This document shows, piece by piece, positions 14,529 to 23,686 of a stretch of DNA of 64,000 bases (positions are counted from its first letter, which is position 1; each line of letters opens with the position of its first letter). The DNA comes from Solimonas terrae (GTDB lineage Bacteria; Pseudomonadota; Gammaproteobacteria; Nevskiales; Nevskiaceae). The stretch lies in assembly GCF_011067135.1 (NCBI RefSeq), contig NZ_JAAMOW010000002.1:489182-553181 (forward strand), in the 5' to 3' direction. A program made the position numbers and the translations under genes. The notes beneath the pieces are model-generated. The model made no database searches and was not told the DNA's origin. It saw nothing but the letters and a program-made list of their open reading frames with translations.

Positions 14529-17138
14529 TCAGAAACTCAGCGCGAAGGCCGCGTACAGCTTGCGGCCTGCGGCCTGCGTGACGCCGTAGCCGCCCGGGAA
14601 GAACGCGGTATCGACGACCTGGGTCGCGTAGTTCTTGTCGAGCAGGTTGCTGCCGCCGATGGTCAGCGTCCAGCCGTGATTGGGATCGACGAGCGACAGG
14701 CGCGCCGCATAGGTCGAATGCGCCGGCTCGAAGGTATGCGGATCGAGATCGATGTCGGTGTACTGGTCGCCCTGATAGAGCCAGTCGACTGCGGTCTGCA
14801 GCAGGTACGGGCCCAGCGGCAGCGTGATCGTCGGCGTCAGCGACGCGGTGACCTTGGGTGCGAACGACAGGGTCTTGCCGCTGAGATCCTGCGTGCTGCC
14901 GGACGGCATGTCCGCGGTCGCCTGGCCGTCCGGGTACGAATCGTAGTGCGCGTCGAGCAGACCGAGCGAGCCGCTGATGTTGAGGAAGCGCAGCGGCGTC
15001 AGCCAGCGGAAATCCATTTCCACGCCCTGCGAGATCGCGGTCGCGGCATTGGCGACATTGATGAAGGCGCCGTCGATCGCCAGTGTCTGCAGATTGTCGA
15101 AGTAGCTGTGAAAGACGTCGAGATTGACGTTGAGACTGTGATCGAACCACTTGCCCTTGATGCCGGCTTCCCAGGACTGCACGTTCTCCGGCTCGAACAT
15201 GAGATTGGTGCCGTCGAACGACGCGGCGTTGAAGCCGCCGCTCTTGTAGCCGCGCGCGTACGAGGTGTACAGCGTCACGTCCTTGCCCCAGAAATACTGC
15301 AGCGAAACCTTCGGCGAGATGTCCGTTTCATCGCGTGACAGGCCGCGCACGTCGTAATCCTTGGCGCTCAGCGCGATCTTCATCACGCACAGCGGCGGCG
15401 CCGTGCAGGTCGACTGGCCGCTGAGATCGGCGGTCTTGCTTTCCCAGTTGAAGCGCACGCCGGGCGTCAGCGCCCAGCGTTCGCTCAGATGCCAGATCGC
15501 CTGCATGAACAGCGCGCGCGTCTGCACCTGGGTGTCGTAGAGCAGGGTGACGTGATCGTCGCCGATCACCGGCGCGACGACGCCCGCCAGCAGATCGCCG
15601 AGCACGCCGAGCCCCGGCAGCGGCAGCGTCGTCGTGCTGCCGCTGATCTGGCGCACGGCGTCGCCGGTGGCCAGATAGGCGGCGATGTCGTGACCGGCCG
15701 ATGCCACCGTGCTCTGCCGGAAGTGGGTGTCCATGTAGAAGCCGCCGAGCAGGACGTTGAGACTGTCGCCGAGTCCGAACAGGCCGTTGTCGAAGTCACC
15801 GGAGAAACGCCATTCCGCGCTGTGCTGCTGGTGGTTCCAGATGGTGCGCAGCGTCGCGATGTCGGCCGGCGAGTTGTCGAGATCGGGCGAGGCGTCGACG
15901 CCCATCTCGCTGTAGCCGAGGATCAGCGTCGAGTTCAGGCGATGGATAGGACCGAGATCGCCGATGTCCCATTTGTTGACCAGGCCGGCGGTCTTCGATT
16001 GCTTGTGCACGTAGCCGTCGAAGTTGTTCGACAGCTTGTGGTTGTAGCCGTTGTCGTCGACATCCGGATCGTAGTGGCGAAGGAAGGTCATCGTGCTGTC
16101 CGCCAGGTCGGACAACTGCACCGGCCAGTAGTCGCCGTCGGTCTTCGACTGTTGCAGCGTCAGCGTGCTCTCGAAGCCATCGAACGGCTTGAGCAGCAGC
16201 TTGATGCGGCCGGCAAGCTGTTCGAGATCGTCGAAACCGTGTCCGCTGTAGGTGTTCTGCAGTTCGCCGCCCTTGTGATCGACATCGAGCAGCGACACGC
16301 GCAGGCCGCCCCAGTCGGCGAACATGCCGCCGGCGCCGGCTTCCACGCGCAGCTCCTGCGGATCGGCGTAGCTGCTGTTCAGGTCGGCCGAGAACTGCGG
16401 CGTCGGATTTCTGGTGTAGACACTGAACACGCCGGCGGTGGTGTTCTTGCCGAACAGCGTGCCCTGCGGACCGCGCAGCACCTCGACGCGATCGACGTCG
16501 AACATGCCGTCGGTGATGTACGGCGAGCGTGCCAGGAACAGATCGTCCTCGACGAAGCCGACCGAACTCTCGAATCCGGAGTTCAGCGGGCTGGTACCGA
16601 AACCGCGGATGTTGATCTGCCCGAGCGCCGGATCGGTGTCCGACGAGAACTTGACGTTCGGGATGTAGGCCGACACGTCGGCAATGGTGTTGGCGCCGAC
16701 ATCGCGCATGAAGTCACCGGTGACGGCGGTGATCGACATCGGTACGTCCTGCAGGCGCTGCGCGGTCTTCTGCGCGGTGACGATCACCTCGGCGATCTGT
16801 CGGCGCTCGGTGCCGTCGGGCGGGATCGGCGGCAATTCCGGCTTGCCGACCGGTATCGTCTTCAAGGGTGCCGCCTCGACCGCCGTTGCTGCGGTCCGTG
16901 GCGCTGCGCCGTCGTCGTTCGACGTGGCGGTGTCGGCGGGCACGGCGTCCGGCGCGGCAACCGGTGTCGCGGCACCCCCGCCCGCCGTGCCCGGCGCCTG
17001 CGCGAGCGACGCGCCACTCCAGAGCGCAGCGATCAGCAGCAGACCGAAAGCCGGCGCCGCGCGCGGCACACCCGGGCGAGCGCCGCGGCCGGGCACGGCA
17101 ACGGCGTGCGTCGCGCAGGGCTGATGAGCCTTCACCAT
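14529..17138 (-). CDS. TonB-dependent outer-membrane receptor
   Basis: An 869-residue protein with a signal segment (FGLLLIAALWSGASLAQA), an Ala/Pro/Asp-rich linker to about residue 105, a TonB box (AEVIVTAQK), a plug domain (DVPMSITAVTGDFMRDVG ... VEVLRGPQGTLFGKNTTAG) and a 22-strand-type barrel ending in the C-terminal phenylalanine (AFALSF). The style is that of receptors used for carbon compounds rather than typical siderophore receptors. As first gene of an operon of degradative enzymes it probably imports the substrate of the regulon. The ATG has a GGAGGAG ribosome site, and a 17-bp operator lies 87 bp upstream. Confidence 0.93.
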   Translation of the reverse strand: MVKAHQPCATHAVAVPGRGARPGVPRAAPAFGLLLIAALWSGASLAQAPGTAGGGAATPVAAPDAVPADTATSNDDGAAPRTAATAVEAAPLKTIPVGKPELPPIPPDGTERRQIAEVIVTAQKTAQRLQDVPMSITAVTGDFMRDVGANTIADVSAYIPNVKFSSDTDPALGQINIRGFGTSPLNSGFESSVGFVEDDLFLARSPYITDGMFDVDRVEVLRGPQGTLFGKNTTAGVFSVYTRNPTPQFSADLNSSYADPQELRVEAGAGGMFADWGGLRVSLLDVDHKGGELQNTYSGHGFDDLEQLAGRIKLLLKPFDGFESTLTLQQSKTDGDYWPVQLSDLADSTMTFLRHYDPDVDDNGYNHKLSNNFDGYVHKQSKTAGLVNKWDIGDLGPIHRLNSTLILGYSEMGVDASPDLDNSPADIATLRTIWNHQQHSAEWRFSGDFDNGLFGLGDSLNVLLGGFYMDTHFRQSTVASAGHDIAAYLATGDAVRQISGSTTTLPLPGLGVLGDLLAGVVAPVIGDDHVTLLYDTQVQTRALFMQAIWHLSERWALTPGVRFNWESKTADLSGQSTCTAPPLCVMKIALSAKDYDVRGLSRDETDISPKVSLQYFWGKDVTLYTSYARGYKSGGFNAASFDGTNLMFEPENVQSWEAGIKGKWFDHSLNVNLDVFHSYFDNLQTLAIDGAFINVANAATAISQGVEMDFRWLTPLRFLNISGSLGLLDAHYDSYPDGQATADMPSGSTQDLSGKTLSFAPKVTASLTPTITLPLGPYLLQTAVDWLYQGDQYTDIDLDPHTFEPAHSTYAARLSLVDPNHGWTLTIGGSNLLDKNYATQVVDTAFFPGGYGVTQAAGRKLYAAFALSF

Positions 17139-17224
17139 GTTTCTCCTCCGGAGCCGGCGTGCGACTCCTCTTCGTGCGGCTTCTGTGCGCCGCTGTCGCT
17201 AGTTATCCGCAGTCGCCGGAAGAT

Positions 17225-17241
17225 TGTCAAGTATCTTCACA
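17225..17241. promoter_or_regulatory. Shared 17-bp operator, site 2 (TonB receptor promoter)
   Basis: TGTCAAG-TAT-CTTCACA, a 7-3-7 dyad 87 bp before the TonB receptor start. It is one of two sites in the 392-bp divergent promoter region (17139-17530), which otherwise holds a short leader reading frame at its right end and no other gene. Confidence 0.7.
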
Positions 17242-17322
17242 AAATGCGCGCGATGGCCCGGCGCGACCCGACGTTGCGAGCGGGTCGTCGGTAACAAGGC
17301 TTGTCGCGCGTGGTGCGATGAA

Positions 17323-17339
17323 TGTGAAGTTGCTTGACA
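17323..17339. promoter_or_regulatory. Shared 17-bp operator, site 3 (plus-strand operon promoter)
   Basis: TGTGAAG-TTG-CTTGACA, 92 bp before the leader reading frame of the plus-strand operon. The half-sites pair with one mismatch, and it is the near mirror image of site 2 about 100 bp away. The TTGACA within the right half could also serve as a -35 element, so binding there would block RNA polymerase. Confidence 0.7.
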
Positions 17340-17430
17340 AGATTGCGAACGCTCCGCAATAGTGGGCTGCACCGTCCGGCGCCGTTTTTCCGAGGCGCCG
17401 GAACGCAAAGAACAGCTGGAGGAGAAACCC

Positions 17431-17523
17431 ATGTTGCCTGTGCCGACCCCCAGGTCCGGGGCGCGTTCGCCGCAGGCGGTCGTGCGTCGTTTGTCCGCCG
17501 CTTTCACTTCAACCGAACCGTGA
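17431..17523 (+). CDS. Short leader reading frame (30 codons) before the beta-oxidation operon
   Basis: ATG at 17431 has an ideal ribosome site, GGAGGAG at 17418-17424, six bases upstream. The frame encodes 30 residues (MLPVPTPRSGARSPQAVVRR and a further ten) and stops at 17523, seven bases before the ATG of the acyl-CoA dehydrogenase. That gene itself has no good Shine-Dalgarno sequence, so translation of the leader may feed ribosomes to it. No homology is evident. It may be a coupling leader, an attenuator or a remnant; expression is not proven. Confidence 0.5.
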   Translation: MLPVPTPRSGARSPQAVVRRLSAAFTSTEP

Positions 17524-17530
17524 AATCGCC

Positions 17531-18682
17531 ATGAGCCTCGACATGATCCCCCGCACCCTGTTCTCGTCCGAGCACGAGGATTTCCGCAGCAGCTTCCGCC
17601 GCTTTCTCGAAGACGAGTGCGTGCCGCAGAACGAGCGCTGGGAGGAACAGCAGTTCGTCGATCGGGCCGCGTGGCAGCGTGCCGGCGAGCTGGGCTTCTT
17701 GTGCGTGACGATGCCGGAGGAGTTCGGCGGCGCGGGTGTCGATCGGCGCTACAGCGTGATCCTGATGGAGGAGCAGGGACGCGCCGGACTGTCGGGGCCG
17801 GGCTGGGGCCTGCACTCGGACATCGTCGCCAACTACATCAACAGCTTCGGCACGCGCGAGCAGAAACTGAAATGGCTGCCGCCGATGGCGCGCGGCGAGG
17901 TGATCACCGCGATCGCGATGACCGAACCGGGCACCGGTTCGGACCTGCAGGCAGTCAAGACCTGGGCGCAGGACGACGGTGACGACCTGATCATCAACGG
18001 CTCGAAGATCTTCATCACCAACGGCTACAACTGCGACATGGCGATCGTCGTCTGCAAGACCGGCGACCGCGACGGCGGCGCCAAGAGCATCAGCCTGGTG
18101 ATGATCGAAGCCGATCGTCCGGGCTTCTCGAAAGGCAAGCCGCTGAAGAAGATGGGCATGAAGGGCCAGGACACCTGCGAGCTGTTCTTCGAGAACGTGC
18201 GCGTACCCAAGGCCAACATCCTCGGTGCGCCGGGCATGGGCTTCGCGATGCTGATGAAGGAGCTGGCCTGGGAACGTCTGCAGATCGCGATCGGCGCGGT
18301 CTGCGGCATCGAGTACGTGCTCAAGACCACGATCGACTACGTCAAGCAGCGCCAGGTGTTCGGGCGCGCGGTGGCGAGCTACCAGAACACGCGCTTCAAG
18401 CTCGCCGAGATGAAGACCGAAGGACAGATCGCGCAGGTCTATGTCGATCGCTGCATCGAGCTGATGCTGGAGAACAAGCTGTCGCCGGCTGCGGCGGCCG
18501 CGGCGAAGTACTGGTGCTCGGACGTGCAGGGCCGCATCGTCGACGAGTGCGTGCAGCTGCACGGTGGCTACGGCTTCATGATGGATTACCCGATTGCACG
18601 CGCGTACTGCGATTCGCGTGCGCAGCGCATCTACGGCGGCACCAACGAGATCATGAAAGAACTGATCTCGCGCACGCTCTGA
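17531..18682 (+). CDS. Acyl-CoA dehydrogenase
   Basis: A 383-residue acyl-CoA dehydrogenase. It shows AIAMTEPGTGSDLQA (FAD loop), TNGYNCDMAIVVCKTG, and near the C-terminus QLHGGYGFMMDYPIARAYCDSRA and RIYGGTNEIMKELI. The catalytic-base position of medium-chain enzymes (YEGT) is YGGT here, while a Glu is present in ELAWERLQIAIG, the position used by isovaleryl- and long-chain-type dehydrogenases. That type handles branched substrates, consistent with the racemase and multifunctional enzyme downstream. It is the first enzyme gene of the plus-strand operon and lacks a strong ribosome site, following a leader frame by 7 bp. Confidence 0.92.
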   Translation: MSLDMIPRTLFSSEHEDFRSSFRRFLEDECVPQNERWEEQQFVDRAAWQRAGELGFLCVTMPEEFGGAGVDRRYSVILMEEQGRAGLSGPGWGLHSDIVANYINSFGTREQKLKWLPPMARGEVITAIAMTEPGTGSDLQAVKTWAQDDGDDLIINGSKIFITNGYNCDMAIVVCKTGDRDGGAKSISLVMIEADRPGFSKGKPLKKMGMKGQDTCELFFENVRVPKANILGAPGMGFAMLMKELAWERLQIAIGAVCGIEYVLKTTIDYVKQRQVFGRAVASYQNTRFKLAEMKTEGQIAQVYVDRCIELMLENKLSPAAAAAAKYWCSDVQGRIVDECVQLHGGYGFMMDYPIARAYCDSRAQRIYGGTNEIMKELISRTL

Positions 18683-18698
18683 GCGCGGAGTCGCCGAC

Positions 18699-21293
18699 AT
18701 GAGTGAAGAACTGCGTTTCGACGGCCGCGTCGCGATCGTCACCGGCGCCGGCAACGGTCTCGGCCGTTCGCATGCCTTGCTGCTCGGCAGCCGCGGTGCG
18801 AAGGTCGTCGTCAACGATCTCGGCGGCGGCATGCACGGCGATGGCAGGTCGTCGGCGGCGGCCGACAAGGTCGTCGCGGAAATCCGCGCACTTGGCGGCG
18901 AAGCGGTCGCCAACCACGACTCGGTCGAGGACGGCGACAGGATCGTGCAGACCGCGATGGACCACTTCGGCACCGTCGACATCGTCGTCAACAATGCCGG
19001 CATCCTGCGCGACGTCAGTTTCCAGAAGATGAGCGTGCAGGACTGGGAGCTGATCGTCCGCATTCATCTCAACGGCAGCTTCCGCGTCAGTCACGCGGCC
19101 TGGCCGATCCTGCGCGACAAGGGCTACGGCCGCATCGTCATGACGACCTCGGCGGCCGGCCTGTACGGCAATTTCGGCCAGGCCAATTATTCGGCGGCCA
19201 AGCTCGGTCTGGTCGGCATGGCCAACAGCCTCGCGATCGAGGGCCGCAGCAAGGGCATACACGTCAACACGATCGCACCGATCGCCGGCTCGCGGCTGAC
19301 GGAAACCATCCTGCCGCCGGAACTGATCGCCGCGCTCAAGCCCGAATACGTCAGCCCGCTGGTCGCCTGGCTCTGTCACGAACGCTGCAAGGACAGTGGC
19401 GGCATCTACGAGGTCGGCGCCGGCTATCACGCCAGGCTGCGCTGGGAGCGCACGCGCGGTCAGCATTTCCGGGCGCGACCGTTCAGCGTCGAGGAACTCG
19501 CCGCGAAATGGGACAAGGTCGGGGACTTCACGCAGGCCGAGCATCCGGCCGGCGCCAGCGCGATCGCGCCGATCCTCGAAGGCGTGCAGAAGCCGAGCCG
19601 CGGCGGCAACGAATTCATCGACGTCGACGAAGCCCTGGCGGCCGACATTCCCGAGATGACGAGCGAATATGACGAGCGTGATCTGGCGATCTACGCGCTC
19701 GGCGTCGGCGCCGCGCAGGACCCGCTCGACGCCAGCGAACTGCCGCTGGTCTACGAACTCGACAGCAGCGGCTTTCGCGCCTTGCCGACTTATGCGGTGA
19801 TGCCGGCGATGAACGCGATGCTCGCGCGCGCGCGCGACGGCCTGACGATTCCGGGCCTGAACTACGGCTTCGAACGCGTGCTGCACGGCGAGCAGTACAC
19901 CGAGATCAGGCGCCCGCTGCCGGCGAAAGCCAGTCTCCGCCACAAGTTCCGCATCAAGGACATCTACGACAAGGGCAGGAACGCGGTCGTCGTGCAATCG
20001 GTGACGACCACCGACGAGCACGGCGAGGAGCTGGCCTACAACGAGATCACGATCTTCGTGCGCGGCGCCGGCGGCTGGGGCGGCGATCGCGGACCGCCGA
20101 CTTCGAAGGAAGCGCCGCCGGATCGTCAGCCGGATGCGGTGATCGAGGAAACGACGCCGGCCAATGCCGCGCTGCTGTATCGCCTGTCCGGCGACTGGAA
20201 TCCGCTGCACGCCGATCCGAAATTCGCGCAGGCTTTCGGTTTCGACAAGCCGATCCTGCACGGCCTGTGCTTTTTCGGCATCGCCGGCCGCCACGTCGTC
20301 AAGGCGTTCTGCGGCAACGATCCGCGCCTGTTCAAGAGCATCAAGGTGCGTTTTGCCGACAGCGTGTTTCCGGGCGAGACGCTGGTGACGGAAATGTGGA
20401 AGGAGTCCGAAACCCGCATCGTGTTCCAGATGAAGGTTCGCGGCCGCGACAAGCTCGCGCTCAGCGGCGGTGTCGTCGAACTGCATCGCGAGCTGCCGAA
20501 GCCGCGCGCCGGGAAGCGCGCCGAGCCGGCCGAAGCCAGGGCGCCGGCGGCGGACGTTCCGGTCAGCGCCGACTACTTCGCGGCACTGGCGCGCCACATC
20601 GACGCGCACCCCGAGGTGATCGACAAGATCGGCACGGTGTTCCAGTGGCAGCTGACGAATCCGGACAGCAGCTGGATCGTCGACCTGAAAAACGGCAAGG
20701 GCAGCGTGCGGCCCGGCGTCGCCGACAAGGCCGATGTGACGATGAGCCTGTCGGACGACGACTATCTGGCGATCTCGACCGGCAAGGCCGATCCGCAGAA
20801 GCTGTACTTCGGCGGGCAGCTGAAGATCGGCGGCAACGCGATGGCGTCGCAGAAGCTTGCCAGGCTCGGCACGCTCGATCCGCAATGGCCGATCGAGGCG
20901 ATGCAGCAACGGCTGGGCTCGGGTGCGCCTGCGCTGCCGGCCGCTGCGGCCAGCGCCGCGGTCAGGGCGCCGCAGGCGCCGGCGATCTTCGATGCGCTCG
21001 CGCGGCGGCTTGCCGCCGACGCCATGCTCGGCAGGGGGATCGCCGCGAAGCTGCAGTTCAAGGTGCTGGCGCCGGACGGCGCATGGACCGTCGATCTGTC
21101 CGGCGACACGCCGGCCGTGACGCCGGGCACTGCCGGGGATGCGGCGACGACCCTGACGCTCGACGATGCGGCGCTCGCCGAACTCGCGAGCGGGCAGGTC
21201 GACGCGCGGCAGCTCTATCAGCACGGGCGTCTGCGCGTCGACGGCGATGTCCGTCACGCCCGTCATCTGGCCTTCTTCGAGAAGCTCGTCTGA
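18699..21293 (+). CDS. Peroxisomal-type multifunctional beta-oxidation enzyme (SDR + hydratase 2 + two SCP2 domains)
   Basis: An 864-residue MFE-2 (HSD17B4)-like fusion. Residues 1 to about 300 are an SDR ([17 protein letters not shown], catalytic YSAAK near 164), giving (3R)-hydroxyacyl-CoA dehydrogenase. About 310-595 is a double hot-dog hydratase 2 with catalytic Asp and His in [10 protein letters not shown] and the [10 protein letters not shown] helix near 500-520. Two SCP2 lipid-binding domains follow, about 624-727 and 761-864. The human enzyme is shorter (about 736 residues) with one SCP2 domain, so the duplication is unusual. It hydrates an enoyl-CoA and oxidises the product, and the eukaryotic relatives act on 2-methyl-branched and bile-acid side chains. 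Confidence 0.92.
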   Translation: MSEELRFDGRVAIVTGAGNGLGRSHALLLGSRGAKVVVNDLGGGMHGDGRSSAAADKVVAEIRALGGEAVANHDSVEDGDRIVQTAMDHFGTVDIVVNNAGILRDVSFQKMSVQDWELIVRIHLNGSFRVSHAAWPILRDKGYGRIVMTTSAAGLYGNFGQANYSAAKLGLVGMANSLAIEGRSKGIHVNTIAPIAGSRLTETILPPELIAALKPEYVSPLVAWLCHERCKDSGGIYEVGAGYHARLRWERTRGQHFRARPFSVEELAAKWDKVGDFTQAEHPAGASAIAPILEGVQKPSRGGNEFIDVDEALAADIPEMTSEYDERDLAIYALGVGAAQDPLDASELPLVYELDSSGFRALPTYAVMPAMNAMLARARDGLTIPGLNYGFERVLHGEQYTEIRRPLPAKASLRHKFRIKDIYDKGRNAVVVQSVTTTDEHGEELAYNEITIFVRGAGGWGGDRGPPTSKEAPPDRQPDAVIEETTPANAALLYRLSGDWNPLHADPKFAQAFGFDKPILHGLCFFGIAGRHVVKAFCGNDPRLFKSIKVRFADSVFPGETLVTEMWKESETRIVFQMKVRGRDKLALSGGVVELHRELPKPRAGKRAEPAEARAPAADVPVSADYFAALARHIDAHPEVIDKIGTVFQWQLTNPDSSWIVDLKNGKGSVRPGVADKADVTMSLSDDDYLAISTGKADPQKLYFGGQLKIGGNAMASQKLARLGTLDPQWPIEAMQQRLGSGAPALPAAAASAAVRAPQAPAIFDALARRLAADAMLGRGIAAKLQFKVLAPDGAWTVDLSGDTPAVTPGTAGDAATTLTLDDAALAELASGQVDARQLYQHGRLRVDGDVRHARHLAFFEKLV

Positions 21294-21319
21294 TTCCTCC
21301 GGTTCACGAGGTGCGCAGC

Positions 21320-22501
21320 ATGAACAGCAAGGCAAACGTCGTCGGCGTCGGCATGGTCAAGTTCGCCAAGCCCGGTGCCAGCGAGGATTACCCGGTGATG
21401 GCTGCCAAGGCGACACGCGCGGCGCTCGCCGACGCCGGCATCGACTATCGAGAGATCGAGCAGGCCTATGTCGGCTACGTGTTCGGCGATTCGACCTGCG
21501 GCCAGCGTGCGGTCTACGAGGTCGGCCTGACCGGCATCCCGGTCATCAACGTCAACAACAACTGCTCGACCGGCTCGACCGCGCTGTATCTGGCGCGGCA
21601 GGCGATCGAAGGCGGGCAGGCCGAATGCGTGCTGGCGCTGGGCTTCGAGCAGATGCAGAAAGGGGCGCTCGCAGCAACATACAACGACCGGCCGAATCCG
21701 CTCGAACGCCACGCGGCGCTGATGTCGGAGAACCAGGGCTTCACGCAGGCGCCCGGTGCGGCGCAGATGTTCGGCGGCGCCGGCCGCGAGTATCGCTGGC
21801 AGCACGGCACCCGGCGTGAAACCTTCGCGAAGATTTCGGAGAAGGCGCGCCGACATGCGGCGCAGAATCCGTATGCCCTGTTCGATCAGCCGCTGACGGT
21901 CGAGCAGATCATGGCCTCCGAGGAAATCTTCGATCCGTTGACGCGCTTCCAGTGCTGTCCGCCGACCTGCGGCGCGGCGGCGGCGATCCTCTGCTCGGAT
22001 GCGTTCGCGAAAAAGCATGGCCTTGCCAGGCCGGTCTACATCGCCGCGCAGGCGATGACCACCGATTTTCCGTCGACCTTCGACGAGCGCAGCATGATCA
22101 AGATGGTCGGCTACGATCTCAGCAAGGCCGCTGCCGCCAGGGTCTACGAGAAATCCGGCATCGGTCCGGCGGAGGTCGATGTCGTCGAGCTGCACGACTG
22201 CTTCACCGCCAACGAGCTGCTGACCTACGAGGCCCTCGGCCTGTGTCCGGAAGGCGGTGCCGAGCAGTTCATCTGGGACGGCGACAACAGCTACGGCGGC
22301 AGGGTCGTCACCAATCCGTCTGGCGGCCTGTTGTCGAAAGGCCATCCGCTGGGCGCAACCGGCCTGGCGCAGTGCACCGAGCTGGTCTGGCATCTGCGCG
22401 GTCAGGCCGAGCGTCGTCAGGTCGACGGCGCGCGCGTGGCCCTGCAGCACAATCTCGGTCTGGGCAGCGCCTGCGTCGTGACGATGTATCGTCGCGACTG
22501 A
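21320..22501 (+). CDS. SCP-x-type thiolase (lipid-transfer-protein thiolase)
   Basis: A 393-residue thiolase of the SCP-x/nonspecific lipid-transfer protein branch. The nucleophilic Cys is in [13 protein letters not shown], the second active-site region is [20 protein letters not shown] and the GHP motif is [15 protein letters not shown]. This branch cleaves 3-ketoacyl-CoAs, including 2-methyl-branched ones giving propionyl-CoA, and lacks the SCP2 domain fused to it in animals; here SCP2 domains are on the upstream enzyme. ATG at 21320 follows the multifunctional enzyme by 26 bp in the same operon. Confidence 0.92.
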   Translation: MNSKANVVGVGMVKFAKPGASEDYPVMAAKATRAALADAGIDYREIEQAYVGYVFGDSTCGQRAVYEVGLTGIPVINVNNNCSTGSTALYLARQAIEGGQAECVLALGFEQMQKGALAATYNDRPNPLERHAALMSENQGFTQAPGAAQMFGGAGREYRWQHGTRRETFAKISEKARRHAAQNPYALFDQPLTVEQIMASEEIFDPLTRFQCCPPTCGAAAAILCSDAFAKKHGLARPVYIAAQAMTTDFPSTFDERSMIKMVGYDLSKAAAARVYEKSGIGPAEVDVVELHDCFTANELLTYEALGLCPEGGAEQFIWDGDNSYGGRVVTNPSGGLLSKGHPLGATGLAQCTELVWHLRGQAERRQVDGARVALQHNLGLGSACVVTMYRRD

Positions 22502-22529
22502 AATCCACAACCGAAGTCGTGACCAACCC

Positions 22530-23627
22530 ATGAATTCCCTGCTTGCCGGTCTTCGCGTCATCGATCTTTCGCGCCTGCTGCCGGCGCCGTTCTGCACGCA
22601 GTACCTCGCGCAACTCGGCGCCGAGGTCATCAAGGTCGAGGAGCCGGCCGGCGATTACGCGCGCGGCCTGTCCGCGGAAATGTTCGCGCTGGTCAATCGC
22701 GGCAAGCGATCGGTGGTGCTCGATCTGAAGAAGCCGGACGATGTCGAGACCCTGAAGGCGCTGGTCCGTGACGCCGACGTGCTGGTGGAATCGTTCCGGC
22801 CCGGCGTGATGGACCGGCTCGGCTGCGGTTACGAAACCCTGCGCGCACTCAATCCGCGGCTGGTCTACGCGGCGCTGACCGGCTACGGCCAGACCGGCCC
22901 GTACCGCGATCGCGCCGGCCATGACATGAACTATCTCGGCTATGCCGGCGTGCTCGATCAGACCGGTGCGGCGGGCGGACCGCCGACGATTTCCAATGTG
23001 CAGATCGCCGATCTCGCCGGTGGCGGCCTGACCTGCGCACTGGCCGTGCTCGCGGCGGTCATCGGTGCGCGCAGCAGCGGCGAAGGCACGCTGGTCGACT
23101 GCGCGATGCTCGATGGTTCGCTGGCGCTGCAGGTCTCGGCCGCGACCACCTTACGCACGATCAAGTCCAGCCTGCCGCGCGGCAGCGACATGCTCAGCGG
23201 CGCCTTGCCGAACTACCGCCTGTTCGAGACCGCGGACGGCAAGCATGTCGCCTTCGGTGCGCTGGAGCTGAAGTTCTTCCACAAGTTCCTGCAGGCCGCC
23301 GGACGCAGCGATCTGATGAAGATCGCGCCGGTGCCCGGTCCCGGCGGACAGCCGCTGCACGACGCTCTGACGGATTTGTTCAGGACGCGCACGCGCGAGC
23401 AGTGGGAAGTACTCGGCGCCGAAGCCGATTGCTGCTTGAGCGGCATCTACACGCTCGAAGAAGCGCTGGACAATCCGCAGGTGCAGGCGCGCGGCCTGTG
23501 GTCGAACGATGCCGGCGGCAAACCGCAGTTCGATTTCCCGGTGCGTTTCTCGAATGCACAGACCTGCGGGGGCGTGGCGCCGAAGCTCGGCGCCGACACC
23601 GCGCAGGTGCTGGCCGGATTGAAATAG
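22530..23627 (+). CDS. Alpha-methylacyl-CoA racemase (CaiB/BaiF family)
   Basis: A 365-residue family III CoA-transferase-fold protein. His131 (RAGHDMNYL), Asp161 (QIADLAGGG) and Glu246 (FGALELKFF) have exactly the same spacing as the catalytic residues H126, D156 and E241 of Mycobacterium tuberculosis methylacyl-CoA racemase, so racemase is favoured over transferase. The enzyme interconverts (2R)- and (2S)-2-methylacyl-CoAs, needed because the acyl-CoA dehydrogenase accepts one isomer. It lies between the thiolase and the acyl-CoA synthetase. This is the strongest single clue that the regulon degrades a methyl-branched chain. Confidence 0.92.
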   Translation: MNSLLAGLRVIDLSRLLPAPFCTQYLAQLGAEVIKVEEPAGDYARGLSAEMFALVNRGKRSVVLDLKKPDDVETLKALVRDADVLVESFRPGVMDRLGCGYETLRALNPRLVYAALTGYGQTGPYRDRAGHDMNYLGYAGVLDQTGAAGGPPTISNVQIADLAGGGLTCALAVLAAVIGARSSGEGTLVDCAMLDGSLALQVSAATTLRTIKSSLPRGSDMLSGALPNYRLFETADGKHVAFGALELKFFHKFLQAAGRSDLMKIAPVPGPGGQPLHDALTDLFRTRTREQWEVLGAEADCCLSGIYTLEEALDNPQVQARGLWSNDAGGKPQFDFPVRFSNAQTCGGVAPKLGADTAQVLAGLK

Positions 23628-23686
23628 GCATGACGGCGGCAGCGGCAGCACGTCGCGCCGCCGATCGGACGGAGGAGACCAGGCCG

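Noticed and set aside
18651..21335. An 894-codon minus-strand frame opposite the multifunctional enzyme
   Set aside because: It is the antisense of a clear three-domain enzyme and lacks any recognisable motif or start signal.
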